A stretch of 64,000 nucleotides of DNA, from assembly GCA_938036785.1 (NCBI GenBank), contig CALHWE010000017.1:22541-86540 (forward strand). The letters run 5' to 3'. The notes beneath the pieces are model-generated. The model was not told the origin of the DNA. It did no database searches and saw only the letters and a program-made list of their open reading frames with translations. Shown here piece after piece: positions 8,948-16,492 of this stretch. The translations under genes were made by a program, and so were the position numbers. The DNA comes from an uncultured Candidatus Saccharibacteria bacterium (lineage in GTDB: Bacteria > Patescibacteriota > Saccharimonadia > Saccharimonadales > Saccharimonadaceae). Positions within the stretch are counted from its first letter, which is position 1. Each line of letters opens with the position of its first letter.

Positions 8948-10426
8948 TTATTGTGCTGCTGCGATGGTCTCAGCGTATAGTTGTTCGAACGTCTTCTTTT
9001 TACCCTGACCTCGTCCACCAAGTCGTTTGCTACTCCTCCGCCGGAAGTTTTTGCCATGATGCCGCTTTTCTGGGTTGTCTCGGGCTGATCGTGCTCGCCC
9101 AACAGCATCTGAGCGGTTGATCTCGCGCATAATAGAAGAAATATCACGCGAAGTCAGTGACGTGTGAGCGGCCTCATCAGATTGTTTTGTTGTGCGAGAA
9201 CGACGTTTTGTTGCTGCTGATCGCACAGTGTGTTTAGTATGATGTTTCTTGGGCGACGGTGCTTGTTCTTGCGTGGTGGGTTGGTTCTGAAAATCAGGAG
9301 TATAATCCATTAAAATGAGATCGCGTTTTGCGAGACACGCAAAGAGCTCGTCTTGGGCGTGGCTAGGCATATCGATGCCAAACTCATGATAAAGAACACT
9401 GATAACACGGCGTTTTGTGGGGCGCTGTGCTGGGTCAAGCTCTGTTACTAATTGGTATACCATATCGGCAATAGCAGCTGTATCAGGAGTGGTAGTGTGC
9501 TCATACACTGTGCTTATTTGACTATGATCGGCCAGTGTTGTTGCTGAGTGCTTGGTATCTAGGTTATTAGGTTGATGAGTATCCGATGAGTGAGGCGCAT
9601 GTGTTAGTGACTCGTGAGGTAGTGGTGTGTTGGGGTGAGACGGACGTGTATCATGATCAGTATCCGGACGGGTATCGACTACGACGACGGCGGGGTTGAG
9701 CTGATATGTGCGCCCACGCCGCTGGCCAAGTGCTTGTACAACAGGGGTTGACTCGTCTGTAAGCCAGGCAAGTTGTGATAGCAAAACGCGGGCGCTGCGG
9801 GAAAAAGTGGTTCGTCTTGTATTTTCGCTGCGTGCATGAGGCTGAAAGCCATGCTCGCGAATGTCATGAGGCCGCATAACTTTATCGCGATGGCAGAGGA
9901 GGGTATTGAAGATAAATAGTTCATCTCCAGATAGGATGGTGCGATGATCTCCGATAGCAATAGTACTATCGCTTTCTATTGTTAGAGTGATTGGTTCAAC
10001 ATCCTCAGGTGGACTCACCGCAGGAATGTAATCGGGTGACACGATACGAGCGTAGAGATCAGGCTTTTCCTGCTTGTCACGTGCTTCGACAGAGGATATT
10101 GCGGTGGCTGGTTCTGATGATAGCTCGGCGTTGGCTTCTTCTGCTAGGGGCGTGGTCTCTGATGCCTTAGATGGTGACAGTGTTTCCAATGGTTGAGCTG
10201 CCTCAGATTTGTCTGCAAAAGAAGTAGAAGGATCTGCCTCGGAAAGTGATTGTAGTGATGATGGTATGTTGTGCTCTTGAGAGTCTATAGCAGGAGCGGG
10301 ATCAATAATAGACTTAGGGCTATCTGATGATAGTGAGACGTCTGGCTTAGTAACGCTGGCGACGTTCTTCTGTTTCTTCTGTTTCTTCTGTTTCTTCGCT
10401 ATGATTATGAGTAGCCCAGTATCCAA
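8948..10426 (-). CDS. Putative winged-helix DNA-binding protein, main reading frame of a disrupted gene
   Basis: No named family is recognised. The start is uncertain; a TTG at 10426 is one candidate. The frame stays open to 10582, but its upstream codons lie inside the promoter. After a Ser/Pro/Glu-rich linker, one region (GDELFIFNTLLCHRDKVMRP to ALGQRRGRTYQLNP) resembles an OmpR/PhoB-type winged helix. A second helical block (RPTKRRVISVLYHEFGI to CLAKRDLILM) may be another helix-turn-helix. The C-terminus is strongly basic (KRRSRTTK, NFRRRSSKRLGGRGQGKKK), which suits nucleic-acid binding. The natural N-terminus is probably the 66-codon frame at 10547-10347, joined by a +1 shift near the 9-nt repeats. 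Codon use is AT-richer than in neighbouring genes. Confidence 0.65.
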   Translation of the reverse strand: MDTGLLIIIAKKQKKQKKQKNVASVTKPDVSLSSDSPKSIIDPAPAIDSQEHNIPSSLQSLSEADPSTSFADKSEAAQPLETLSPSKASETTPLAEEANAELSSEPATAISSVEARDKQEKPDLYARIVSPDYIPAVSPPEDVEPITLTIESDSTIAIGDHRTILSGDELFIFNTLLCHRDKVMRPHDIREHGFQPHARSENTRRTTFSRSARVLLSQLAWLTDESTPVVQALGQRRGRTYQLNPAVVVVDTRPDTDHDTRPSHPNTPLPHESLTHAPHSSDTHQPNNLDTKHSATTLADHSQISTVYEHTTTPDTAAIADMVYQLVTELDPAQRPTKRRVISVLYHEFGIDMPSHAQDELFACLAKRDLILMDYTPDFQNQPTTQEQAPSPKKHHTKHTVRSAATKRRSRTTKQSDEAAHTSLTSRDISSIMREINRSDAVGRARSARDNPEKRHHGKNFRRRSSKRLGGRGQGKKKTFEQLYAETIAAAQ

Positions 10427-10547
10427 CAGCGGCGGAGCCAATGAGCGCGACTTGCTTTTCAATGCTGCGAAGCTTTTCTTCAAGTAGCTCGAGCAGAGAT
10501 AAGTGATAAGAGTCTGAAGGTGTGTCTGAGGTTTCTTTGGTATCCAT
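10347..10547 (-). CDS. 66-aa N-terminal reading frame of the disrupted winged-helix gene
   Basis: The start is supported by a promoter with CATAAT exactly 6 nt before the ATG at 10547. The product has a helical Leu/Glu-rich stretch (LLELLEEKLRSIEKQ), a short hydrophobic run (VALIGSAAVGYWA) and then Glu-Glu-Thr repeats, before ending ERRQRY. The 9-nt repeats encode EET here and KKQ in the long frame. Reading across at +1 would give one 532-residue protein. It could instead be a genuine small gene overlapping the long one. Confidence 0.55.
   Translation of the reverse strand: MDTKETSDTPSDSYHLSLLELLEEKLRSIEKQVALIGSAAVGYWATHNHSEETEETEETEERRQRY
10365..10397 (-). repeat. 9-nt tandem repeat at the frame junction
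   Basis: The unit tgtttcttc (+ strand) occurs three full times plus a partial copy. On the coding strand this is GAAGAAACA. It lies where the 66-aa frame and the long frame overlap, so it is a plausible slippage site or site of an indel. Confidence 0.8.
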
Positions 10548-10553
10548 GTATGG

Positions 10554-10582
10554 ATTATGCCATAGTACATAGATTTGCACAA
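10554..10582 (-). promoter_or_regulatory. Promoter of the disrupted winged-helix gene
   Basis: On the minus strand: TTGTGC (10582-10577), a 17-nt spacer, then CATAAT (10559-10554) preceded by TG, i.e. an extended -10. It lies 6 nt before the ATG at 10547. The spacer and -35 contain an imperfect copy (10562-10580) of the nearby 32-bp palindrome. Confidence 0.65.
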
Positions 10583-10617
10583 TATTTCTCCACTTTAGCC
10601 ACCATTTCTTATCTCCC

Positions 10618-10649
10618 AACTATAGTACAAATCGATTTGTACTATAGTT
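10618..10649. repeat. 32-bp perfect palindrome, candidate operator
   Basis: AACTATAGTACAAATC followed by its exact reverse complement, with no loop. A related sequence with a centre 2 bp shorter sits at 10562-10580, so the shared ATAGTACA halves are 60 bp apart, about six helical turns. It lies upstream of the minus-strand promoter at 10554-10582. Confidence 0.85.
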
Positions 10650-10962
10650 ACCCTGTTTTTTCTCTGTTACAGCAGACTCTTTTTCTCTTCTTTTATATAT
10701 AATAGGAGAGAAATCGATATGGATATATAGAGAAAGATAAAGAATAGATAAATAAAGAAATAGAAAGATAAAGTAAATAGAGAAAGAGATGTATAGATAT
10801 ATAGAGATGGGTATAGAAATAGATAGATATTAGATAAAGAAAGTTATAAAGATATAAATAGATAAAGAAGGAGAAGATAGAATATAAGAATTATGACAAA
10901 AAGAGATTGTGGTTATAGAAGCTATCAATCAGTTATGCAGAGCATACTATTGCTGACCCTGG
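10650..10962. other. Gene-free AT-rich region with a C-free tract
   Basis: No gene is supported here. A pyrimidine-rich stretch (about 10658-10696) passes through TATATATAA into an A/G/T tract built of GATA/AGATA-like words. From 10716 to 10896 (181 nt) the + strand contains no C at all. The rsmA promoter follows at 10963. Confidence 0.85.
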
Positions 10963-10968
10963 TATAAT
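10963..10968 (+). promoter_or_regulatory. -10 box of leaderless promoter for rsmA
   Basis: TATAAT ends 6 nt before the ATG at 10975. Confidence 0.7.
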
Positions 10969-10974
10969 ACAGCT

Positions 10975-11757
10975 ATGGCATTACAAAATAAAAAATCTCT
11001 AGGGCAGCATTGGCTCAAAGACCCGGATATGCTGGCGGCGATTGCCGATGCAGCAGCACTGACCCCTGATGATACGGTGCTAGAGATTGGCCCGGGGCTT
11101 GGCACATTGACAAGTCGGCTCCTTGCTCGGGCGGGCAGGGTAACCGCGGTAGAGTACGATGCCGACCTCGCGCGCAAACTACCAGGGCAATTCCCCGGCA
11201 AGCAATTAACAGTCGTACATGAGGATATTCTGCAGTTTGACCTTAGCCAGCTTCCTACTGACTATATCGTGGTAGCAAATGTGCCATATTACATTACGAG
11301 CAAGATTGTCCAAAAGCTGCTGACAGCGGAGAATAAGCCGCGCCGCACAGTACTGCTGGTGCAGAAGGAGGTAGCTGAGCGAATTGCCGCTGAGCCCGGC
11401 GCAATGAGCCTATTGGGCGTGAGCGCTCAGCTCTATGCTGAGGCGAAGCAAGGCCCAGTGGTGCCACGCCAATTCTTTGTGCCACCGCCCAAGGTAGATT
11501 CGCAGGTAGTGGTGCTCGAGACGCGTGCTCAGCCTCTCGTGTCGCCAGCAGACGAAAAGGATTTCTTCCGCGTGGTACGGGCGGGCTTTGTAGCGAAGCG
11601 CAAGAAGCTACGCAGTGCACTTGCGGCGGGCCTTGCACTAGACAAGACAGAAGTCGAGATAATGCTGCAACACGCTGGTATATCGCCAGACTGGCGGGCA
11701 GAGGATGTGTCGATTGCCCAGTGGCTCACTATTATGCAAGAGTGGCGCGCGCGATGA
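10975..11757 (+). CDS. rsmA: 16S rRNA (adenine1518/1519-N6)-dimethyltransferase
   Basis: KsgA/RsmA dimethylates two adjacent adenines in helix 45 of 16S rRNA during late 30S assembly, using S-adenosylmethionine. Visible features are the N-terminal KKSLGQHWLKD signature, the SAM loop VLEIGPGLGTLTSRLL (about residues 40-55), an acidic ribose-binding Glu (AVEYDADL), DILQFDL and the catalytic motif NVPYYITSKIV. The C-terminal half has PPKVDSQVV and FVAKRKKLRSAL. At 260 aa it is full length. Its TGA overlaps the next ATG by ATGA, so the following yfiH-type gene is translationally coupled. Confidence 0.95.
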   Translation: MALQNKKSLGQHWLKDPDMLAAIADAAALTPDDTVLEIGPGLGTLTSRLLARAGRVTAVEYDADLARKLPGQFPGKQLTVVHEDILQFDLSQLPTDYIVVANVPYYITSKIVQKLLTAENKPRRTVLLVQKEVAERIAAEPGAMSLLGVSAQLYAEAKQGPVVPRQFFVPPPKVDSQVVVLETRAQPLVSPADEKDFFRVVRAGFVAKRKKLRSALAAGLALDKTEVEIMLQHAGISPDWRAEDVSIAQWLTIMQEWRAR

Positions 11758-12110
11758 TCCGGGCTGATCAGCCTACCTGCTTCCCGCCAGAACTCCTCGT
11801 TAGCGTGTCATCGCGTAGTGATGGCACAATGCTTGACCGCACACTCAGTGAAATACATCACCCGCAGGTGGTGGCACACCGACAGGCCTTTTGCCAGGCA
11901 AGCGGGGCCGCATATACGGATGTGGTGTATCAGCGGATTGTCTATGGCGCAGGCCGCAGCTATGACCAGCTCTGCGAGGTCGATAGCGCTGCGACGACTC
12001 GCCATACTGCCGAGATAGTGGCGGACGGCCTCGTGACGCGCTCACCTGGAGTGGGGCTATTGTTGCCAGTGGCCGATTGCGTGGCGACGGTGCTGTATGA
12101 TCCGGTGTAA
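11754..12110 (+). pseudogene. pgeF: PgeF/YfiH family, N-terminal half before in-frame stop
   Basis: Laccase-domain family (purine nucleoside phosphorylase/peptidoglycan-editing factor). The start ATG at 11754 overlaps the rsmA stop (ATGA). Family landmarks present are SSRSDGTMLD, a conserved His region (HHPQVV) and ADCVATVLYDP, with the metal/active-site Cys. A TAA at 12108-12110 interrupts the family's continuous domain; the sequence resumes in the same frame with CGG GTG and the expected histidine-containing segment. A single substitution (for example from CAA, AAA or GAA) would explain it. A sequencing error or two separately translated halves are alternatives. Confidence 0.75.
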
Positions 12111-12113
12111 CGG

Positions 12114-12497
12114 GTGCTCGCGCTATTGCATCTGGGGCGGCATTCGACACTCTCACCACTGCTTGTTCGGACAATTGATCGCCTCGTCCACGAAGGCTCT
12201 CGGGCAGAGGATATCATTGTCTGGATGAGCCCAAGCGCGCAGCAGCAGAGCTACGTCATGCAGTATTTTGACCAGGCAACTGACCCAGCCTGGCGCTCCT
12301 TTTGCTCGCACGAAGCTGATGGTATCCATCTTGACTTGCAGGGCTTTAATGCTGCTGCGTGCCAGCGCGCGGGCATTGCGCCGCGCAATATCCACATCTC
12401 GCCTGTCGATACAGTAACAAGCCCCGACTACTTCTCGCACGCAGCGGGTGACACTGGTGGGCGGTTTGCGGTGCTGGCAATGATGCGAGAAAATTAA
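12114..12497 (+). pseudogene. pgeF: PgeF/YfiH family, C-terminal half after in-frame stop
   Basis: It continues the preceding gene in the same frame. A GTG at 12114, four bases after the stop, could restart translation. The segment LLHLGRHSTLSPLL occupies the place of the family's conserved HAGWRG region, and the end (SHAAGDTGGRFAVLAMM) matches the C-terminal Gly-Arg motif. The full coding capacity downstream of the stop is preserved with no other lesion, so the break is recent, is read through or is an artefact. Confidence 0.7.
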
Positions 12498-12657
12498 CGG
12501 CAATCTGCAGATAGACGAATGTCAAGCTCCTCCGCGGTATGACTGCGTCGGCTACTCCCATATACCTTGCAATATGTAATTACATCAGCTATTCTGTGAT
12601 AAGAAAAGGTTTGCCCATCAATCGACCGTGGGTGGATACAAGAGAAGGAGTGTGATT

Positions 12658-13320
12658 ATGGGATGGTTCAAAAATTCGTTTGGCATTGGAGCTGGCGTAA
12701 CGCTCGGGGATATGGCAGCTCAGACCGGTGTTGCTATGGCAGTTGATATTATTGATGGATCGACCAAGAAGCTGCAGGACGACTATCGCATAGAGCATTT
12801 TGACCCAATTGTCCGCGATGATATTTCGCACATTATTGCGCGAAGTGCGCTGAGTGAGATATCATATCCCTTTCCTACCGAGCTCGATTCTAATGCGAAG
12901 GCCGCGCAGCAGCCAGGGGAGCGGAAGAGCTTCGTGCAGCGGCATAAAATCGCCGTTGGCATAACTGGTGCGCTTGTGCTGGTGGCGATATGCAACCCCA
13001 AGCAAAGCGCTATCGTGTTGCTTATTGGGCTGTGGCTGCTGATTGTTGCCGTCGGCATCGCTATATTCAAAAAAGCAAGCCACACCGCCACAGGCATGAT
13101 GGTTGGTGCGCTCAGTGCACCAAGGGAGCAGCTTATCAAGGATGGTCAGCAGTATTGGCGTATTCGCGAATATGTGCGCCAAGCCCTGGCTGCATCTGAG
13201 CTCAGCCCACAAGATGCTGTACTAAAACTTAGTCGCACCCAACTTGGGCAGCAATTCCCAGACACAGTGGAAGAGATCGAGGCAAACGCCTTTTACTATA
13301 AGCAAAAACTGCAGCAATAA
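12658..13320 (+). CDS. Hypothetical protein with two membrane segments
   Basis: No family recognised. ATG 12658 is chosen because AAGGAG stands 8 nt upstream, although the frame opens at 12628. The 220-residue product has a polar/amphipathic N-terminal region (~90 residues), two adjacent hydrophobic helices (KIAVGITGALVLVAIC and AIVLLIGLWLLIVAVGIAIF) forming a hairpin in the membrane, and a helical C-terminal region with LSRTQLGQQFPDTVEEIEA. It uses a ribosome-binding site rather than the leaderless layout. The cupin gene follows 21 nt downstream, possibly co-transcribed. Confidence 0.75.
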   Translation: MGWFKNSFGIGAGVTLGDMAAQTGVAMAVDIIDGSTKKLQDDYRIEHFDPIVRDDISHIIARSALSEISYPFPTELDSNAKAAQQPGERKSFVQRHKIAVGITGALVLVAICNPKQSAIVLLIGLWLLIVAVGIAIFKKASHTATGMMVGALSAPREQLIKDGQQYWRIREYVRQALAASELSPQDAVLKLSRTQLGQQFPDTVEEIEANAFYYKQKLQQ

Positions 13321-13341
13321 GTAAATAGAAGGAGCAACCCC

Positions 13342-13689
13342 ATGCGCATTATCAAACGTCCAGCAACCACCATCCCCAAAGAATCTGCCCACGGTGGCAG
13401 TGGGGCACGCAAAGTCTATGTGTCGGCTGAGCACGCCACAAGCCCGTATTGCGAGGCGATCACCCATGGTTGGCTACCTGCAGGCGCAACTTTTGACTGG
13501 CATGACCACCCCGGTGTCGAGGAAACAATGATCGTCCTCAAAGGTAGTGGTGAGGTGTCTGACGCAGATGGTACATATACCTACAATCCAGGCGACGTCT
13601 TTATCTTTCCACCCGATACGCAGCACAAGATCCACAACCCAGGGCCAGACGAACATGAGATGATATTTGTGCGTATCACAGGAAAGTAG
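13342..13689 (+). CDS. Small single-domain cupin protein
   Basis: A cupin_2-type beta-barrel of 115 residues. Metal-ligand motif 1 is visible as WHDHPGVEETMIVLKGSGEV (two His, one Glu, then Gly), and motif 2 as NPGDVFIFPPDTQHKIHNPG (Pro-Gly-Asp and His). It could be an enzyme or a small-molecule binding protein; the substrate cannot be read from sequence. AAGGAG precedes the ATG at a suitable distance. It follows the membrane protein gene closely, and then a ~180-nt gap with nothing recognisable separates it from the convergent regulator. Confidence 0.85.
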   Translation: MRIIKRPATTIPKESAHGGSGARKVYVSAEHATSPYCEAITHGWLPAGATFDWHDHPGVEETMIVLKGSGEVSDADGTYTYNPGDVFIFPPDTQHKIHNPGPDEHEMIFVRITGK

Positions 13690-13866
13690 TTACTGTACCA
13701 CATAAGTTAGCGATATCCCGACCGACTTCTTAACTGCTTCAATGCTGTATATAAATCCAGTGGTGTTGGTGTATGAGAGAGGGCTGTTGGTTCTTCTGGG
13801 ATATTTCTGGGTTGCATTTGTGTCGCGCGGAGTCGTACAGTCATACTAGCTACTATTGTAGCATCT

Positions 13867-14892
13867 TTAATTTTTATGCGTGAGGTCTTCGCCTAGCTTA
13901 TCACGCAGCTTTGCTGGCACAGAATAGCCTTTCTCTCGGAGCTTAGTGAGGATACGGGCCTGCTGCTCAGATGAATAATATACGGTTGGGCGTCGACCTT
14001 GCTCTTTGCGTGTTGTGCCAGTCAGACTGTCCTCGCCTTCGGATTTTTCTTGATTAAGGGTAGCAATAGCTCGTCGCACTGTCATGTCGTGTACACCAAG
14101 TGCTCTGGCGAGTTGCGGGCAGGTCATTTCTTCTTCCTGTGGAGGGAGGAGTGTATGAGTATCGGCGTTGTAGGGGTGAAAATGCTCTTGGAGGCTCAGA
14201 AGTTGTTCGGGTGTGATGAATGGGCGCATCGATTTGCCGCGTGGAGCGACAATGATCTTGCCGATCTTCTTGATAACCCGATGATCTCTTAAAGCTTTCT
14301 CTACCATATGCGGTGTTATACCAAGGTGGCGAGAAGCCCGGCCAACAGATATAAGTGGCTCTGGGCCATGATGATAGACGCCATGGAGCCAGTTGTTGTT
14401 CGTCTGGTCGGCAGCGATACGCTGATGCACATCAGCAAGTGGGCTCGTGAGTGCATCATACATATACCAAGCAAAATGATGATCGGTCGATAGAGCAACA
14501 CCACACGTCTCATCTTGCACAAGCTCAGCAAGATCGTGTTTTCTATACTCGTGCAATGGTTGATAGCTATTGCCCTGAGCCTGCGCGGCTTGTTCTACAG
14601 CTGGAGTATCAAAAACAAAAGCAACATCTGGATAGGTGATAACGGTGCGAGCAGGCTGGGTGCCATGTGGTTGGATGGTTGCAATAAAGCGAAGGAGTTG
14701 CTGCGATGCAGATGTTTCTTGAATATGTTGTGACATATATGCCTGCGCCGGGTCGTGAGTAGAAAGACCGAGATCATTCTCAAGCAAAAAGCGTAGAAGT
14801 TTGTGTAAGTCGTTGAGCTTTTCTACTTGAGCAGTATGACTGTCAAATGCCTCGGGTAATTGTGCTGATTGCTGGGGTTTTTCCATACGCAT
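13867..14892 (-). CDS. Putative DNA-binding protein with two helix-turn-helix segments
   Basis: No named family. The start is set at ATG 14892, 6 nt after a TATAGT box; ATG 14898 would touch the box itself. The N-terminal ~180 residues are unrecognised, with helical segments (HKLLRFLLENDLGL). The C-terminal half has two likely helix-turn-helix motifs: SVGRASRHLGITPHMVEKAL, and CPQLARALGVHDMTVRRAIATL near residue 265. A basic tail follows. It resembles the neighbouring 107-aa protein and the gene at 8948-10547 in being an HTH protein with no enzyme domain. The cluster of three suggests a local regulatory or DNA-maintenance role (inference). Confidence 0.72.
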   Translation of the reverse strand: MRMEKPQQSAQLPEAFDSHTAQVEKLNDLHKLLRFLLENDLGLSTHDPAQAYMSQHIQETSASQQLLRFIATIQPHGTQPARTVITYPDVAFVFDTPAVEQAAQAQGNSYQPLHEYRKHDLAELVQDETCGVALSTDHHFAWYMYDALTSPLADVHQRIAADQTNNNWLHGVYHHGPEPLISVGRASRHLGITPHMVEKALRDHRVIKKIGKIIVAPRGKSMRPFITPEQLLSLQEHFHPYNADTHTLLPPQEEEMTCPQLARALGVHDMTVRRAIATLNQEKSEGEDSLTGTTRKEQGRRPTVYYSSEQQARILTKLREKGYSVPAKLRDKLGEDLTHKN

Positions 14893-14898
14893 TACCAT

Positions 14899-14904
14899 AC
14901 TATA
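14899..14904 (-). promoter_or_regulatory. -10 box of leaderless promoter
   Basis: TGCTATAGT on the minus strand ends 6 nt before ATG 14892, which fixes the start of the two-HTH protein. Confidence 0.65.
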
Positions 14905-14940
14905 GCATAGGTAGTGGGAGCGTGTGTCGAGCCTAAGTGT

Positions 14941-15264
14941 TTAGCGAACCGTTGCACCAAGTGATCGCCCCAGGTAAGCCGCCACTTGCTCAGCTTGCCG
15001 AGGCGAGAGGTGGTAGCCTAGTGTGCAAGCCAGCTGGCCGTTCTGGCGTCGCGCACGATATTGCTCGAGTGTTATGCCGAGGGTTTTAACAGTGTGATTA
15101 ATCGTTGCGTACGTCACATGGAGCTTCTTAGCAACAGTCGTGCGGAGCAGATACCCCGCCGGCGCCGGGGTAAAGAGCCCTTTTTCGCGTGCCTGGTTCT
15201 TGATTTTCCAATGGTCGGCGAGCGAGTAGTGCTCGGGAGAGTAGGATGATGGGTGATATTCCAT
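14941..15264 (-). CDS. Small helix-turn-helix protein
   Basis: A 107-residue basic protein with no recognised family. Residues ~42-68 (LLRTTVAKKLHVTYATINHT) look like a helix-turn-helix in which AKKLHVTYATIN is the turn and recognition helix. A second helix pair follows (LSPRQAEQVAAYLGRSLG). It lies 48 nt upstream of the two-HTH protein on the same strand, so the two may be co-transcribed even though the latter has its own promoter. The upstream minus strand has TATATA about 20 nt from the ATG. Confidence 0.65.
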   Translation of the reverse strand: MEYHPSSYSPEHYSLADHWKIKNQAREKGLFTPAPAGYLLRTTVAKKLHVTYATINHTVKTLGITLEQYRARRQNGQLACTLGYHLSPRQAEQVAAYLGRSLGATVR

Positions 15265-15406
15265 AGTAGAGTAGTGCGTTATATAAAATAGATTGCAGCT
15301 TTGTCAATAACATGACTGAATGGTAGCACGTTACACCAAAACGTGGTACGATACGAGTACTCTTATCTTCCAAAGAGATATACCATAAGTAAAAATACGA
15401 GGTACT

Positions 15407-16468
15407 ATGCAGGCAAACCAATCATCAGCTCAGTCATCTGACAAGCCTAAGCCGATTGACGGCGCACGCCTTGTCTCACTCATTAATGCACTCCGCAAGC
15501 TCCCCTGGCCAATGACGTATGAGGTGTATGATAGTCTCGTCCAAGAATTTGGTTGGCAGCTCGTCAAACCACGTGAGCAAGAGCCGCAGACGGGGCACGA
15601 GCAGTGTATGCACTACGATGGTCACATGCCGTTGCTTGCTACAATAGAAAATGACGTTGTAACGTCGGTGGCGAGTAGCCCAGTCATTGATGTAATTCAC
15701 CAATTACCAGCAGACGCGTGCCGCGCACTCTACGACGAATACTGCGCAGCCGGCACGGCGGCCTGGGGTTGGCCGACCGATGTACGACACACAGGTCATC
15801 TCACTGGTACGATGTGGAAGGGTTTTGCTCCACAAACACCAGCTTCGCGGGAGTACGTCAGTATCAATCTCAACAAGGAGGACAAGACAATCATGTTTGT
15901 CCTTGCTAGCGAGCAAACTGGTGCACCGTCCGATGGTGCCCGCCGCCCGCGCACGATTCGTCCCTATCCTGGCTCTGATCCATTGCCGCGCCTGGAGAGT
16001 GAGCTACATGAGGAGACATACTTCTCTCCAGAGCAATTCACCGCCTGGATCGATCGCATCCTGCACCAGTCATGGCCCCTGTCTATGCAGCAGCTTGATA
16101 CCACAATGCAGAGCCAGGGTTGGCAGCTCATGAAGCAAGAGGAGAATACCTGGTGGTATTATGATGGGCCACTGCGGGTTATGGTGTCTGGCGAGGGTAG
16201 CACTATATCTATGGTAGTGGCATGGTTTGCTAATGGTTCACCCACAGCAGAGTGCCTCGACCTCTACCGCCAATACGTGCAGGCTGGGCAAACAGCCTGG
16301 GGTGAGCCAAGCGATGAGGTGGACGAAGCCGAGCATGCCGCAGAAGGTCTCGCTATCTCAACTGTCTGGATGACCAACCAGGACGACACCATCACCCTGA
16401 TGCAGAGCACGGATAAGCTCTATGTGCTGATTGATATTGCCAAGCGGCAGCAGCCCAAGACACCCTAA
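15407..16468 (+). CDS. Hypothetical protein of two tandem homologous domains
   Basis: Function unknown. Residues ~22-170 and ~205-345 are clearly duplicated. Both contain a leading (K/S)LPWP or QSWPLS block, then FGWQLVK or QGWQLMK, an HYDG or YYDG turn, ALYDEYCAAGTAAWGWPTD against DLYRQYVQAGQTAWGEPSD, and a closing strand such as DKTIMFVLA or DDTITLMQS. The general pattern recalls DUF6301-like proteins of Actinomycetota; I offer that only as a lead. No signal peptide or membrane segment is seen. An acidic/Pro linker (residues ~175-200) joins the halves. It sits between the HTH cluster and metG, and its stop is 25 nt before the metG start. Confidence 0.72.
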   Translation: MQANQSSAQSSDKPKPIDGARLVSLINALRKLPWPMTYEVYDSLVQEFGWQLVKPREQEPQTGHEQCMHYDGHMPLLATIENDVVTSVASSPVIDVIHQLPADACRALYDEYCAAGTAAWGWPTDVRHTGHLTGTMWKGFAPQTPASREYVSINLNKEDKTIMFVLASEQTGAPSDGARRPRTIRPYPGSDPLPRLESELHEETYFSPEQFTAWIDRILHQSWPLSMQQLDTTMQSQGWQLMKQEENTWWYYDGPLRVMVSGEGSTISMVVAWFANGSPTAECLDLYRQYVQAGQTAWGEPSDEVDEAEHAAEGLAISTVWMTNQDDTITLMQSTDKLYVLIDIAKRQQPKTP

Positions 16469-16480
16469 CTCGCCCCATGC

Positions 16481-16486
16481 TATAAT
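16481..16486 (+). promoter_or_regulatory. -10 box of leaderless promoter for metG
   Basis: TGCTATAAT ends 6 nt before ATG 16493. Confidence 0.7.
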
Positions 16487-16492
16487 ACCCCT

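Noticed and set aside
10365..10397. CRISPR-like repeats
   Set aside because: It is a 9-nt microsatellite without spacers.
10716..10896. Protein-coding or mobile-element remnant in the C-free tract
   Set aside because: All frames are broken by stops, with no terminal repeats or transposase.
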